NCBI RefSeq assembly: GCF_020782245.1
Contig: NZ_JAJGNP010000002.1
Coordinates: 310,001-374,000 of the forward strand
Source of the DNA: Sphingobium soli
Lineage (GTDB): Bacteria; Pseudomonadota; Alphaproteobacteria; Sphingomonadales; Sphingomonadaceae
Length of the DNA stretch: 64,000 nt
Reading direction: 5' to 3'
The notes beneath the pieces are model-generated. The model was not told where the DNA came from. It made no database searches and worked only from the letters and a program-made list of their open reading frames with translations. Below are positions 1-9,815 of this stretch, piece by piece. The position numbers and the translations under genes are program-made. Each line of letters starts with the position of its first letter. The first letter of the stretch is position 1.

Positions 1-215
1 GCGCTGACGCCGGCCTCCAGCAACTCCTCCAGCATGATCGCGGCCTTCTGGCCATTGGGCGTTGCGAGCGAATAGAGTTGCAGCTTGTGCTTACCTACCG
101 GCAGGTCCTTGTCATGAGTGGGACCGGCGATCGGGCGGTTGATACTAGCAAATTGACCGCCGCTGGCCTTGTCCCAGGTCCAGACCTTGGGCAGGGTATA
201 GGGGGTATCGCTCAT
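1..215 (-). CDS. yghU: Glutathione S-transferase, YghU-like (5' part only)
   Basis: The reverse strand reads MSDTPYTLPKVWTWDKASGG and continues with INRPIAGPTHDKDLPVGKH and LQLYSLATPNGQKAAIMLEE. This closely follows the N-terminus of E. coli YghU, a GSH-disulfide oxidoreductase of the GST superfamily with a thioredoxin fold. Only about 71 codons lie in the window; the rest runs off the left edge. The ATG is preceded by an AGAAGGAA ribosome site. It is transcribed away from groESL. The assignment rests on this conserved N-terminus; the GST C-terminal domain cannot be seen. Confidence 0.85.
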   Translation of the reverse strand, partial: MSDTPYTLPKVWTWDKASGGQFASINRPIAGPTHDKDLPVGKHKLQLYSLATPNGQKAAIMLEELLEAGVS

Positions 216-364
216 CGAAAATTCCTTCTGACGCCGAAAGATGGGCGACAGGTAAGAAGCGGCGGGGGAGGCGGCAAGGCGTCCATCCGCCGCCATGGTC
301 GCCCTGGCGCAGGACGGTCGATAAATTTTGTTCCGCGCGCCATAAAAAAGCTGTGCAATGCCCC

Positions 365-392
365 TTGACGCTCGGCCCGCGCAGGCCATATT
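365..392 (+). promoter_or_regulatory. Promoter of groESL, possibly heat-shock sigma
   Basis: TTGACG (365-370) and CATATT (387-392) are separated by 16 bases, just before the CIRCE element. CCCTTGAC with GGCCATATT also resembles alphaproteobacterial RpoH promoters (CTTGAC, then C-rich TAT-containing -10). RpoH is encoded in this window at 44.4-45.3 kb. Whether sigma-70, RpoH or both use the site is inference. Confidence 0.55.
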
Positions 393-399
393 CGCGTCG

Positions 400-426
400 C
401 TAGCACTCGACATCGAAGAGTGCTAA
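400..426. promoter_or_regulatory. CIRCE operator (HrcA binding site)
   Basis: Inverted repeat CTAGCACTC (400-408), nine-base spacer, GAGTGCTAA (418-426). It matches the CIRCE consensus TTAGCACTC-N9-GAGTGCTAA except for the first base. It lies just downstream of the predicted -10 and about 105 bp before groES. CIRCE is the binding site of the HrcA repressor, so groESL is predicted to be HrcA-repressed and heat-inducible. hrcA is not in this window. Confidence 0.95.
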
Positions 427-531
427 CACAGGAAAGTTCATCGGGAGAAGGACCGGCGCGACGGATCAGCGGGCCTCTGGGCTTCGCCACCGCCGCTATC
501 CCCTCCCATCGCCAAGGGAAAGGCACTTAAC

Positions 532-819
532 ATGGCATTTCGTCCGTTGCACGACCGTGTTCTCGTTCGCCGCGTAGAAGCGGAAGAGAAGACTGCTGGT
601 GGCATCATCATCCCCGACACCGCCAAGGAAAAGCCGCAGGAAGGCGAAATCGTGTCCGTCGGCACCGGTTCCAAGGCCGAAGACGGCAAGGTCACGCCGC
701 TGGACGTCAAGACCGGCGACCGCATCCTGTTCGGCAAATGGTCAGGCACCGAAGTCAAGGTCGATGGCGAAGACCTGCTCATCATGAAGGAAAGCGACAT
801 TCTGGGCGTCATCGCCTGA
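532..819 (+). CDS. groS: Co-chaperonin GroES (Cpn10)
   Basis: 95 residues, the usual GroES length. It starts [14 protein letters not shown] and contains [18 protein letters not shown], the mobile loop that contacts GroEL, and a C-terminal [10 protein letters not shown]. It forms the seven-subunit lid of the GroEL folding chamber in the cytosol. GGGAAAGG precedes the ATG. It is first in an operon with groEL, which begins 50 bp downstream, under the CIRCE element. Confidence 0.98.
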   Translation: MAFRPLHDRVLVRRVEAEEKTAGGIIIPDTAKEKPQEGEIVSVGTGSKAEDGKVTPLDVKTGDRILFGKWSGTEVKVDGEDLLIMKESDILGVIA

Positions 820-863
820 TCGCATCCCGCTTTTCCTAATATTCCCACTCATTCGAAAGGTAG

Positions 864-2513
<1,650 letters not shown>

Positions 2514-2541
2514 GTCCGTCGATCCACGAAAATTGGGAAGA

Positions 2542-2571
2542 GGCCGGCGGAGCGATCCGCCGGCCTTTTTT
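2542..2571 (+). terminator. Intrinsic terminator of groESL
   Basis: Perfect 10-bp stem GGCCGGCGGA (2542-2551), loop GCGA, TCCGCCGGCC (2556-2565), followed by a T run. It also separates groEL from the convergent GNAT gene. Confidence 0.93.
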
Positions 2572-2580
2572 CATGGCGCG

Positions 2581-3261
2581 TCAGCCTTTGGCGAGCACTA
2601 TCATCGGCAACTGCGCACGCACCGCAAAACCCAAGGTGCGATAGAGCGCGATCGTCCGGTCGTGGCTGGCATAGGCGTGAAGGAACGGCGTTTCGCCGCA
2701 TGCCTGCATCCGCTGCATGATCCGGCGCATCAACTGGCCCGCCAGGCCGCGACCGCGATGGTCGGGATGGGTGCACACGCCGCTGATTTCGGCAAAGCCG
2801 GGCATCCGCATCCGCTCGCCCGCCATCGCGACCAGGCGGCCCCCTTCACGCACGCCGATGAATCGGCCCAGGCGATGCGTCCGGGCGCGAAAGGGACCGG
2901 GTCGGGTAAGCAGCGCCAGCGCCAGCATGTCGGGCGCGTCCGCTTCGTCCAGTTCCTGCCAGTCCGGTTCCTCTTCGCCGACCTCCACGGGCCGTTCCGC
3001 GATCATCTGCGCCAGCATGGCGGTGCGAACAACCTGCGTGCCGGCCGGCGGCGGGGCCAGCGCGTCGCGGCCCAGCAGCCACGTCTCCCCTTCTTGCGGC
3101 ATCAGGGTAGCCAGCGCATCCATATCCTGCGCCGACGCCGTGGCGGTGGCGGCGAAGGGACCATGGTCGGGGTCCAGCCTTACTGCCTGCGCGTCGCCCT
3201 GCGCCAGCGCGGCCCATCCGCCATGGAGGCTGTTCCAGATCGGCGTGTCCAGGGGGTGAAT
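2581..3261 (-). CDS. GNAT-family N-acetyltransferase, possible ATT start
   Basis: The C-terminal half is a GNAT domain. HPDHRGRGLAGQLM is the acetyl-CoA pyrophosphate-binding motif, preceded by beta-strand SGVCTH and followed by YASHDRTIALYRTLGFAV. The substrate is unknown. The coding frame holds no ATG or GTG near its 5' end. An AGGAG (3269-3273) lies 7 nt before an in-frame ATT at 3261, giving IHPLDTPIWNSLHGG. The nearby ATG at 3266 is out of frame and only 2 nt from the AGGAG. An upstream TTG (in VNRHWAN context) is the other option. Domain certain, start uncertain. Confidence 0.8.
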   Translation of the reverse strand: MHPLDTPIWNSLHGGWAALAQGDAQAVRLDPDHGPFAATATASAQDMDALATLMPQEGETWLLGRDALAPPPAGTQVVRTAMLAQMIAERPVEVGEEEPDWQELDEADAPDMLALALLTRPGPFRARTHRLGRFIGVREGGRLVAMAGERMRMPGFAEISGVCTHPDHRGRGLAGQLMRRIMQRMQACGETPFLHAYASHDRTIALYRTLGFAVRAQLPMIVLAKG

Positions 3262-3417
3262 GGCATTGCTCCTGTCTGTCGGGTGTCGGGGTGAATTCGC
3301 CCAGTGGCGGTTGACCGTCAACAGGATCGACCATGCCTGACATAGGTTAGTCGCTTTTGTCGGAACGCGGAGCCTGTCTTCGGGATTGGATTGGCAACAC
3401 ATAGGAAAGGTCTGAAC

Positions 3418-4305
3418 GTGGCGACCCAACTCAAGGACGAGGAATCCCAATTTCTCCAGGATTCGTTCCAGCAGCAGCTGAGCCGTTGGAACCGACGACG
3501 GCTTTCTCCCGCCTTTCCCGATGACTGGTCGGCAGACCGGTTCAATGAAGATCAGCGGATGGCGCGGCTCGAACACGCCTTTATCGAGGAATTGCGCGCG
3601 GAAGTGCGCATTGAAGCAGCCCAAGCGCCGACTGATGTTGAGGGGTTCATCGCCTGGTTCGAAGCGCTCAAGGCGACGGGGCCGGGCCAGGAAGATCGCC
3701 TCTTTCCCTGGCTGGCAGATGAAGCGCGGATGGATCATCTCCGCTGGTTCCTGTCGCAGGAAGCAGCCGGCGAGGCGGGCTTTGACGATCTGGTGGCCAT
3801 GACGCAGGTCAAGATCCCGGACCGCGCAAAGATGGAATTGGCGCGCAACTACTGGGATGAAATGGGCCGGGGCAACATCAAGGGCATGCACGGTCCGATG
3901 CTGGGGCAACTCGTTGATTTGCTCGACCTCGACACCTGCATCGAGCACACCGTCTGGGAAAGCCTGGCGCTGGCCAATGCGATGACGGCGATGGCGACGC
4001 AGCGTTGCTATACATGGCACAGCGTCGGCGCGCTGGGTGTCATCGAATTGACGGCGCCCGGCCGGTCCGCGCATACGGCGCGCGCATTGCAACGTCTGGG
4101 CCTGTCGAACAGCCAGCGTCGCTATTTCGACCTGCACGCCGTGCTGGACATCAAGCATAGCGCCGACTGGAACGAGGAAGCGATCAAGCCGCTGGTGGCG
4201 GCAGATCCGCGCCGCGCCACCGCCATGGCCGAAGGGGCGCTCATACGCCTGCGATGCGGTGCGCGGTGTTTTGATCGTTACCGCGCGCATTTCGGGCTGG
4301 AGTGA
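3418..4305 (+). CDS. Heme-oxygenase-like iron-containing redox enzyme family protein
   Basis: 295 residues from a GTG preceded by GGAAAGG at 7 nt; an upstream in-frame TTG at 3391 is less well placed. It is mostly helical, with ARNYWDEMGRGN, a MHGPML segment, and later YTWHSVGALGVIELTAPGR. This pattern is seen in the heme-oxygenase-like diiron oxidase/TenA-PqqC-like superfamily. Conserved Glu, His and Asp in these helices would bind iron, but I cannot assign the exact ligands or substrate. The stop codon overlaps the region of the next gene's start, so it is co-transcribed with the lone receiver protein. Confidence 0.7.
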   Translation: MATQLKDEESQFLQDSFQQQLSRWNRRRLSPAFPDDWSADRFNEDQRMARLEHAFIEELRAEVRIEAAQAPTDVEGFIAWFEALKATGPGQEDRLFPWLADEARMDHLRWFLSQEAAGEAGFDDLVAMTQVKIPDRAKMELARNYWDEMGRGNIKGMHGPMLGQLVDLLDLDTCIEHTVWESLALANAMTAMATQRCYTWHSVGALGVIELTAPGRSAHTARALQRLGLSNSQRRYFDLHAVLDIKHSADWNEEAIKPLVAADPRRATAMAEGALIRLRCGARCFDRYRAHFGLE

Positions 4306-4310
4306 CCGCC

Positions 4311-4664
4311 ATGGCCGATACGCGCCGCATATTGCTGGTGGAGGATGACCCTCGTGTCGCCGCGATGATCGCGGACATGCTGGAGGAGGCCGATTATGCC
4401 GTGGATGGGCCCTATGGCACGCTGGCCGATGGCATGGCGGCCCTTGCCAAGCATTTTCCTGCTGGCGCTGTCCTGGACCTAACATTGCAGGATAGCGATG
4501 CGGGCCTGTTGGCCGATGATCTCGACAATTATGGCATTCCCTATATTTTCTGCTCGGGGGCGGCACATCATGCGGTGATCGGCGCGCACCCGGATGCTCC
4601 CGTCATCGCCAAGCCGACCGATATGCGGCACCTGGTTACGACGCTCGACCGGTTGGTGCATTAG
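4311..4664 (+). CDS. Stand-alone response-regulator receiver protein
   Basis: 117 residues consisting of a single CheY-like receiver domain. It has the acidic pair in LLVEDDPR, the phospho-acceptor Asp in AVLDLTL, a Ser in the YIFCSG strand and the conserved Lys in VIAKP. There is no output domain. The ATG is 8 nt after GGAG; a GTG at 4302, overlapping the preceding stop, is the alternative start. It probably acts as a phosphorelay or protein-interaction receiver. Its partner kinase is not adjacent. Confidence 0.85.
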   Translation: MADTRRILLVEDDPRVAAMIADMLEEADYAVDGPYGTLADGMAALAKHFPAGAVLDLTLQDSDAGLLADDLDNYGIPYIFCSGAAHHAVIGAHPDAPVIAKPTDMRHLVTTLDRLVH

Positions 4665-4696
4665 AAGCGCCGGTCGCTGCCGTCGCGTCCAAACCG

Positions 4697-5872
4697 TTAC
4701 CGCTTGCGGGTCAGTTTCCGCATCGCCGCGTCGATACCGCCCAGCGTCAACGGAAACATCCGACCCTGAAACAGGTCGCGGATGATCTGCGTCGACTGGC
4801 TGTAGGTCCAATGCGCTTGCGCTGCGGGGTTAAGCCAGACGGTCGCGGGATAGGTGTGCGTCACCCGCTGCAGCCAGACGGCGCCCGCTTCATCGTTCAT
4901 ATGCTCCACAGAGCCGCCCGGGTGGCTGATCTCATAGGGGCTCATCGCCGCATCGCCGACGAAGATCACCTTATAGTCATGGCCATATTTGTGGAGGATG
5001 TCCCAGGTGGGTGTCCGCTCCGAAAAGCGGCGGCGATTATCCTTCCATACGCCTTCGTACAGGCAATTGTGGAAATAGAAGAATTCCATATTCTTGAACT
5101 CGCCGGTCGCGGCGGAAAACAGCTCCTCGCACAGCGTGACGAAAGGGTCCATCGACCCGCCTACGTCGAGGAACAGCAGCAGCTTGACCGCATTGTGCCG
5201 CTCGGGCCGCATGCGGATGTCTAGCCAGCCTTGGCGCGCGGTGCCGCGGATGGTCGCGTCGAGGTCCAGTTCCTCAGCCGCGCCCTCGCGCGCGAAGCGG
5301 CGCAGGCGGCGCAGCGCGACCTTGATGTTGCGCGTGCCCAATTCCTTTTGATTATCGAGATTGGCGAATTCGCGCTTCTCCCACACCTTGATCGCGCGCT
5401 TGTGCCGGCTTTCCCCGCCAATCCGGACGCCTTCGGGATTATAGCCGCCATGACCGAAGGGGGACGTACCGCCCGTGCCGATCCATTTGTTGCCGCCCTG
5501 ATGCCGGTCCTTCTGTTCTTCCAGCCGTTCCTTGAGCGTCTTCATGATCTCGTCCCAGTCGCCCAGAGACTTGATCTTTTCCATCTCCTCGGGGCTGAGG
5601 AATTTCTCGGCGACCAGGCGCAGCCACTCTTCAGGGATGTCCGCATCGACCCCTTCCTCACTGACTATACCCTTGAATATCCGCGCGAAGACCTGATCGA
5701 AGCGATCGAGCAGCGCCTCATCCTTCACATAAGTGGCGCGGGCCAGATAATAGAAATCCTCCGGCCGGCGGGCAATGACGTCCCGATCCAGGGCTTCGAG
5801 CAGCAGCAGATGTTCCTTGATGCTGGCAGGAATGCCGGCGGCGCGCAGCGCGTCGAGAAAGTTGAGCAACAT
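4697..5872 (-). CDS. VWA domain protein, CoxE-like
   Basis: About 391 residues from MLLNFLDALRAAGIPASIKE, the typical CoxE-family N-terminus; in-frame ATGs up to 48 bp upstream are possible but less likely. It contains LLLFLDVGGSMDPFVTLCEE, the VWA metal-site region (DVGGS, a variant of DxSxS), then WDILHKYGHDYKVIFVGDAAMSP. CoxE proteins work with MoxR-type AAA+ ATPases to mature or insert cofactors into target enzymes. The likely partner, the MoxR gene at 9816-10661, is about 4 kb away with five genes' worth of other DNA between. Confidence 0.85.
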   Translation of the reverse strand: MLLNFLDALRAAGIPASIKEHLLLLEALDRDVIARRPEDFYYLARATYVKDEALLDRFDQVFARIFKGIVSEEGVDADIPEEWLRLVAEKFLSPEEMEKIKSLGDWDEIMKTLKERLEEQKDRHQGGNKWIGTGGTSPFGHGGYNPEGVRIGGESRHKRAIKVWEKREFANLDNQKELGTRNIKVALRRLRRFAREGAAEELDLDATIRGTARQGWLDIRMRPERHNAVKLLLFLDVGGSMDPFVTLCEELFSAATGEFKNMEFFYFHNCLYEGVWKDNRRRFSERTPTWDILHKYGHDYKVIFVGDAAMSPYEISHPGGSVEHMNDEAGAVWLQRVTHTYPATVWLNPAAQAHWTYSQSTQIIRDLFQGRMFPLTLGGIDAAMRKLTRKR

Positions 5873-6002
5873 GATCCATTTGTCCGCCAGCGTGGACGGC
5901 GATGCAAGCATAACGCGCACCGACGCGGGCAGAATATTAAGTGTTGCAGTGCATGGTTAATCCGGCACTATCCATGTTGCGGGGCAGAATAGCGGGGAAA
6001 TA

Positions 6003-7382
6003 TTGAAAGACAGGGGCTTACTGGCCGACTTGGGGGAGAGGTCGGGCGATATCGCATTGCAGTGCAGTGAAACTGCCGGCTTCTTGGGGGACGTGGACCG
6101 TCGCATCCAGAAGGACGCGGCGCATCTCGACGACCTTCAGGTCAATATGAGGCGATTGTCGGCCAGCCAGGGGGAAAGCATGGCAGCGGCGCGCGAGTTG
6201 AGCCACACCGCTCACCGCGCCGAGCAGATCATTGCGGACGGTCATGATGTTATCGGTCTGTCGCTTGGCGAAGTCGTGGCGCTGGTCGATCATGTCACTG
6301 GGCTGGAAGGGCATCTTCGCCAGTTCCTGGCGGTCATCGAAGCAGTGGGCGACGTATCGGGGCAATTGGGCGCGATTGCCCGGCAGACGCGGCTGCTGGG
6401 CGTCAACGCCGCGATCGAGGCCGCGCGCGGGGGTGCGGCGACACAGGGGTTTGCGGTGGTCGCCACTGAAATTCGCCGGCTTGCCGAGCAGGCGGGCGAT
6501 TCCTCGGCTTCCGTCGCGATCAAGCTGGGGCAGCTGGATCAGGATGCGCGCGCGCTGATCCAAGGGGTGGAAGATAATATTGCGCGCGGACGGGGCGCCG
6601 GGATGCATATCGATCAGCTCCGCCTGCGCCTGGCGGAGATCGCATCGCTGGTGACGCAATTTGGTGAGCGATCGGGCGCCATCGTCCATTGCACGGACAT
6701 CGCAAGTCAGGAAGTCGACGTGCTGACACAGGGCCTGGCTGATTTCGGCCGGTCAGCACGGGAAAGCACCGCGCGGGTCGGCGTCGCGCGCGCGCAACTG
6801 GATGGGCTGGAAAGGATGGCCAACGCCATGCTCAATACGGCCGCGCATGGGGGGCAGGTGACGCGTAACAGCCCCTATATCGCACTCGCCGAGCAGGGGG
6901 CCGAGGAGATTCGGGGGAGCATTACCCATGCCCTGGACAGCGGCGCGCTGAGCATGGAAGCGCTGTTCGATACCGGATATCAGCGGATCGAGGGATCCGA
7001 TCCCCCGCAATATCTGACCGGATTCACCGCTTTTGCCGACTTGGCGCTGCGTCCGCTGCTCGACCGCCACAGTGCGCAGGACGATGCGGTGGTGGGCTGT
7101 TGCCTGATCGACATGAACGGCTATCTGCCGACGCATATCAGCGCGCGCAGCCAGCCGCAGCGGCCCGGCGAACGGCTGTGGAACATGGAGCATGCGCGCA
7201 ATCGACAGATATTCATGGATGCGCAAACCCGCCGTGCGCTTGATGGCGCGAGCGACTTTTTCGTCTTCACCTATCGGCAGGACCTGGGGGAGGGACGCTA
7301 TCGGGCGTTGCGCAGCGTATTCGTGCCGCTGGTCTTCGGCGGCCGGCGCTGGGGACTGTATGAAGTGGGCTATCTGATCTGA
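6003..7382 (+). CDS. Soluble methyl-accepting-chemotaxis-like signalling protein
   Basis: 459 residues with a TTG start behind GCGGGGAAATA. No transmembrane segment or HAMP domain is visible. The middle is an MCP signalling domain whose hairpin tip reads RQTRLLGVNAAIEAARGG. The C-terminal third (DLALRPLLDRHS, RNRQIFMDAQTRRALDG, FVFTYRQDLGEGRYRALRSV) resembles the PAS/Cache-like C-terminal domain of cytoplasmic alphaproteobacterial receptors. It would modulate a CheA kinase or related pathway; none is nearby. Its 3' end overlaps the convergent DUF817 gene by 13 bp. Confidence 0.85.
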   Translation: MKDRGLLADLGERSGDIALQCSETAGFLGDVDRRIQKDAAHLDDLQVNMRRLSASQGESMAAARELSHTAHRAEQIIADGHDVIGLSLGEVVALVDHVTGLEGHLRQFLAVIEAVGDVSGQLGAIARQTRLLGVNAAIEAARGGAATQGFAVVATEIRRLAEQAGDSSASVAIKLGQLDQDARALIQGVEDNIARGRGAGMHIDQLRLRLAEIASLVTQFGERSGAIVHCTDIASQEVDVLTQGLADFGRSARESTARVGVARAQLDGLERMANAMLNTAAHGGQVTRNSPYIALAEQGAEEIRGSITHALDSGALSMEALFDTGYQRIEGSDPPQYLTGFTAFADLALRPLLDRHSAQDDAVVGCCLIDMNGYLPTHISARSQPQRPGERLWNMEHARNRQIFMDAQTRRALDGASDFFVFTYRQDLGEGRYRALRSVFVPLVFGGRRWGLYEVGYLI

Positions 7383-8227
7383 TTGTCTTCGCCACGGATG
7401 CCATGGATCAATGAGACCAGCACGAAGCTGATGATCATGAGCAGATACCAGCTGCCGAGCTTGGCAAAGCCGACCATTTGCCAGCCCGCCCGCTGATCGG
7501 GGTAGGTCCAGGCATTGGCGAAAGTGCCGATATTTTCGGCGAGCCAGATAAACAGGGCGACGAGGAAAAAGCCGAGCAGCAGGGGCATGGACCGGGGTGC
7601 CCGCCAAGGCGTGAAGACGATCCGGCTCCGCCCGAACAGGGCGATTGCCACCGCAAAGAGGATTAGGCGGATGTCGGGCGCCCAATGATGCGCGAAGAAG
7701 TTGATGTAGATCGCGCCAGCCAGAACCACCGTGGTCCAGACCGGCGGATAGCGGGTGAAGCGGAAATCGAAGATGCGCCAGACGCGCGCGATATAGCTGC
7801 CCACGGCAGCATACATGAAGCCGGAAAAGAGCGGTACTGCGCCGATATGGAGCAGGCTGGCTTCGGGATAGATCCACGATCCCGCCTGCGTCTTGAACAA
7901 TTCCATGACAGTGCCGGTCAGGTGGAAGGCGAAGATGACCTTGGCCTCTGCCCAGCTTTCCAGGCGGAATGCCAACATGGCCGCCTGGATCGCGAGCGCG
8001 GCCAGGGTCAGGAAATCATAGCGGTGGAGGGGAGCGCCGACGGGGTACAGGAAATGCGTGGCCAATAGCAGCGCCAGCATCAGCCCGCCGAACAGGCAGG
8101 CCCAGCCCTGCTTGAAACCGAAGAGCAAAAATTCGAACGCCCATGCCCGCGGGCCGGGTGCAAGCCGGATTGCCTCCAGCCGGGCGCGGATGCGCGCGAA
8201 GCGGGTCGCGCCAGAGATGGGCTTCAT
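7370..8227 (-). CDS. DUF817 family integral membrane protein
   Basis: 285 residues with about eight hydrophobic segments. It follows the DUF817 pattern: FGFKQGWACLFGGLML near the N-terminus, FHLTGTVMELFKTQAGSW in the middle, then YPEASLLHIGAVPLFSGFMY. The function of the family is unknown. The C-terminus (WYLLMIISFVLVSLIHGIRG) is membrane-embedded. It converges on the MCP-like gene with a small overlap. The family call rests on the middle motifs. Confidence 0.8.
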   Translation of the reverse strand: MKPISGATRFARIRARLEAIRLAPGPRAWAFEFLLFGFKQGWACLFGGLMLALLLATHFLYPVGAPLHRYDFLTLAALAIQAAMLAFRLESWAEAKVIFAFHLTGTVMELFKTQAGSWIYPEASLLHIGAVPLFSGFMYAAVGSYIARVWRIFDFRFTRYPPVWTTVVLAGAIYINFFAHHWAPDIRLILFAVAIALFGRSRIVFTPWRAPRSMPLLLGFFLVALFIWLAENIGTFANAWTYPDQRAGWQMVGFAKLGSWYLLMIISFVLVSLIHGIRGEDNQIR

Positions 8228-8270
8228 GCGAGGGTCTTAAAGGATGGAATGCGGTGGAGGAAAGCGAATG

Positions 8271-9314
8271 TCAGCGCCGACCTGCGCGGCCCGGCTGCAT
8301 CGTCGCCTCACCGGTCGCGGCATAGGCGACGATCGCCTGCGCCTGTGCGGTCTGCGGATCCTTCCCGTCCAGGATGGCGGCGATCTGACGCGGGCTGGGC
8401 ACCTTGTCATAGGTGCCGTAAAGGTCGGTCTGGCCCACCATATGGATGGACAATTGATAGCCCTTGCCCGGCGTGGCGGGATCAAAGGCGAGCAGGGTGC
8501 CGCTGTCATCGACCGGCACGATGATCGCGCCATCGCGGCGCCCGGTCTGCTGAAGAATGTCATAGCGGCCATCAGCGGTCTCGACCGCGCCCCGCAGGCA
8601 AAGCCTGTCCTTGCCATCGCGAGGAATACGCACGCTGTGCGGCAGGGCAGGCGCCCCGTCCTGCGCAGGCGTCAGCCTGGCTTCGCCGGCGTCCGATGCC
8701 GGGCAGGCGGCGAAGTGCGCCGGAGCGGTCATATGCAGCGATGCCTTATCCTCGACCTGCAAGCTGGCCAGCATCGCGTCCAGGCCATCCAGCACATTCT
8801 TGCGACGGTCGGTCGGGCCGGTGACGCGGATCTTGACGATCCAGCGCCCGGCATGGACGAAGCCTGCCGCGGTCGTCAGCGCGCCATCGGCGGCATCGTC
8901 ATAAACCGCGCGAATGGCGCGCTGGGGAAGGCCATCGACCGGCGCGCTTTGATAGGCGGTCCGGCGGGTCTTGTCGCCAAAGCGCTCCATGATCGCCTTG
9001 TCGGTCATATAGGCGGCGAGCGACGCGTCGGCGTAGGTCGGCATATAGACATAGAAGGTGGCCTGGACGGCGCCGTCCTGCGACAGATATTGGGCATAGT
9101 TATCGACCGCGCGCCCCCCGTTCGATGCTTCCCCGCTTTTGGTGAGAGAGAGGCCGCCGACTGTCTGGGGCAGGCTGATCCCCGCCGCATTGGCGCGCAA
9201 GGCCGTCGCGGTCGGGGTCCATGCTTCCATGTCCTGCGCCGTCTGCGCAAGCGTGGGCGTTGCCAGACCAAGGGCGATGGGCAGAAGCAACAAGGCGCGT
9301 GCGGGCATGGGCAT
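8271..9314 (-). CDS. Secreted hypothetical protein
   Basis: About 347 residues beginning MPMPARALLLLPIALGLA with a cleavable signal peptide ending TLAQT, so probably periplasmic. Start ATG 9314 or ATG 9308 (GGAGAGGG lies just upstream; the second has the better spacing). No catalytic motif or named family is recognised. It has a few Cys (FAACPAS, RLCLRG) that could form a disulfide. It stands alone, with its stop 43 bp before the DUF817 start. Confidence 0.7.
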   Translation of the reverse strand: MPMPARALLLLPIALGLATPTLAQTAQDMEAWTPTATALRANAAGISLPQTVGGLSLTKSGEASNGGRAVDNYAQYLSQDGAVQATFYVYMPTYADASLAAYMTDKAIMERFGDKTRRTAYQSAPVDGLPQRAIRAVYDDAADGALTTAAGFVHAGRWIVKIRVTGPTDRRKNVLDGLDAMLASLQVEDKASLHMTAPAHFAACPASDAGEARLTPAQDGAPALPHSVRIPRDGKDRLCLRGAVETADGRYDILQQTGRRDGAIIVPVDDSGTLLAFDPATPGKGYQLSIHMVGQTDLYGTYDKVPSPRQIAAILDGKDPQTAQAQAIVAYAATGEATMQPGRAGRR

Positions 9315-9404
9315 CCCTCTCCAGAACCAGACCGTCTTGGCGCGGCCTTGAACTATGGAAGGGAGGCTACAGGCTTGCCCGGCGCGCGCAAGCCCCAATC
9401 GCGG

Positions 9405-9812
9405 CTATTGCGGGTTCTGCGCGGGATGATGTGGGATGTCGGGATCAAGGCGGGCCCAATCGGGCGCGGTGCTGGTCCAGATTTCCATCTGCGGGGCCAG
9501 CAGCGATGGATTGTCGAGCGCGCCGGCCCGGACGATCACGACCGCAGGGCGCGCCTCCGCCCGGCTGAGCAGGGGCGTTCCGCACTGGGGGCAAAAACCG
9601 CGCTGCATCGCATTGCCGCTGTCGGCGACGCTGTCATGCCAGCGTATGTCGCCATTGACCTGCACAGCGTCGCTGGGGAAAGCCAGGTTCACTGTGCCGG
9701 CGCCAGCGCTCAGATATTGGCATAGCCGACACCAGCAATGACGCGCGCCGGTCGGTTCGGCGTCGATCGTGATGCGCACCTGACCGCACAGGCATCCGGC
9801 ATGATGTGCCAT
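9405..9812 (-). CDS. GFA (glutathione-dependent formaldehyde-activating)-like zinc protein
   Basis: 135 residues with the three zinc-binding elements of the GFA fold: GCLCGQV, CWCRLCQ and FCPQCGTPL. The family includes Gfa, but most members have unknown small-molecule or CENP-V-like roles, so the substrate is unassigned. It starts 3 bp after the MoxR gene's stop on the same strand and is likely co-transcribed with it. Confidence 0.88.
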   Translation of the reverse strand: MAHHAGCLCGQVRITIDAEPTGARHCWCRLCQYLSAGAGTVNLAFPSDAVQVNGDIRWHDSVADSGNAMQRGFCPQCGTPLLSRAEARPAVVIVRAGALDNPSLLAPQMEIWTSTAPDWARLDPDIPHHPAQNPQ

Positions 9813-9815
9813 GGC

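Noticed and set aside
3262..4566. N-terminal extension of the GNAT frame to 661 codons
   Set aside because: It is antisense to the heme-oxygenase-like and receiver genes, and homology begins only near 3261.
8244..9725. 493-codon plus-strand ORF
   Set aside because: Antisense to the secreted hypothetical and GFA genes, whose signal peptide and zinc motifs show the real strand.
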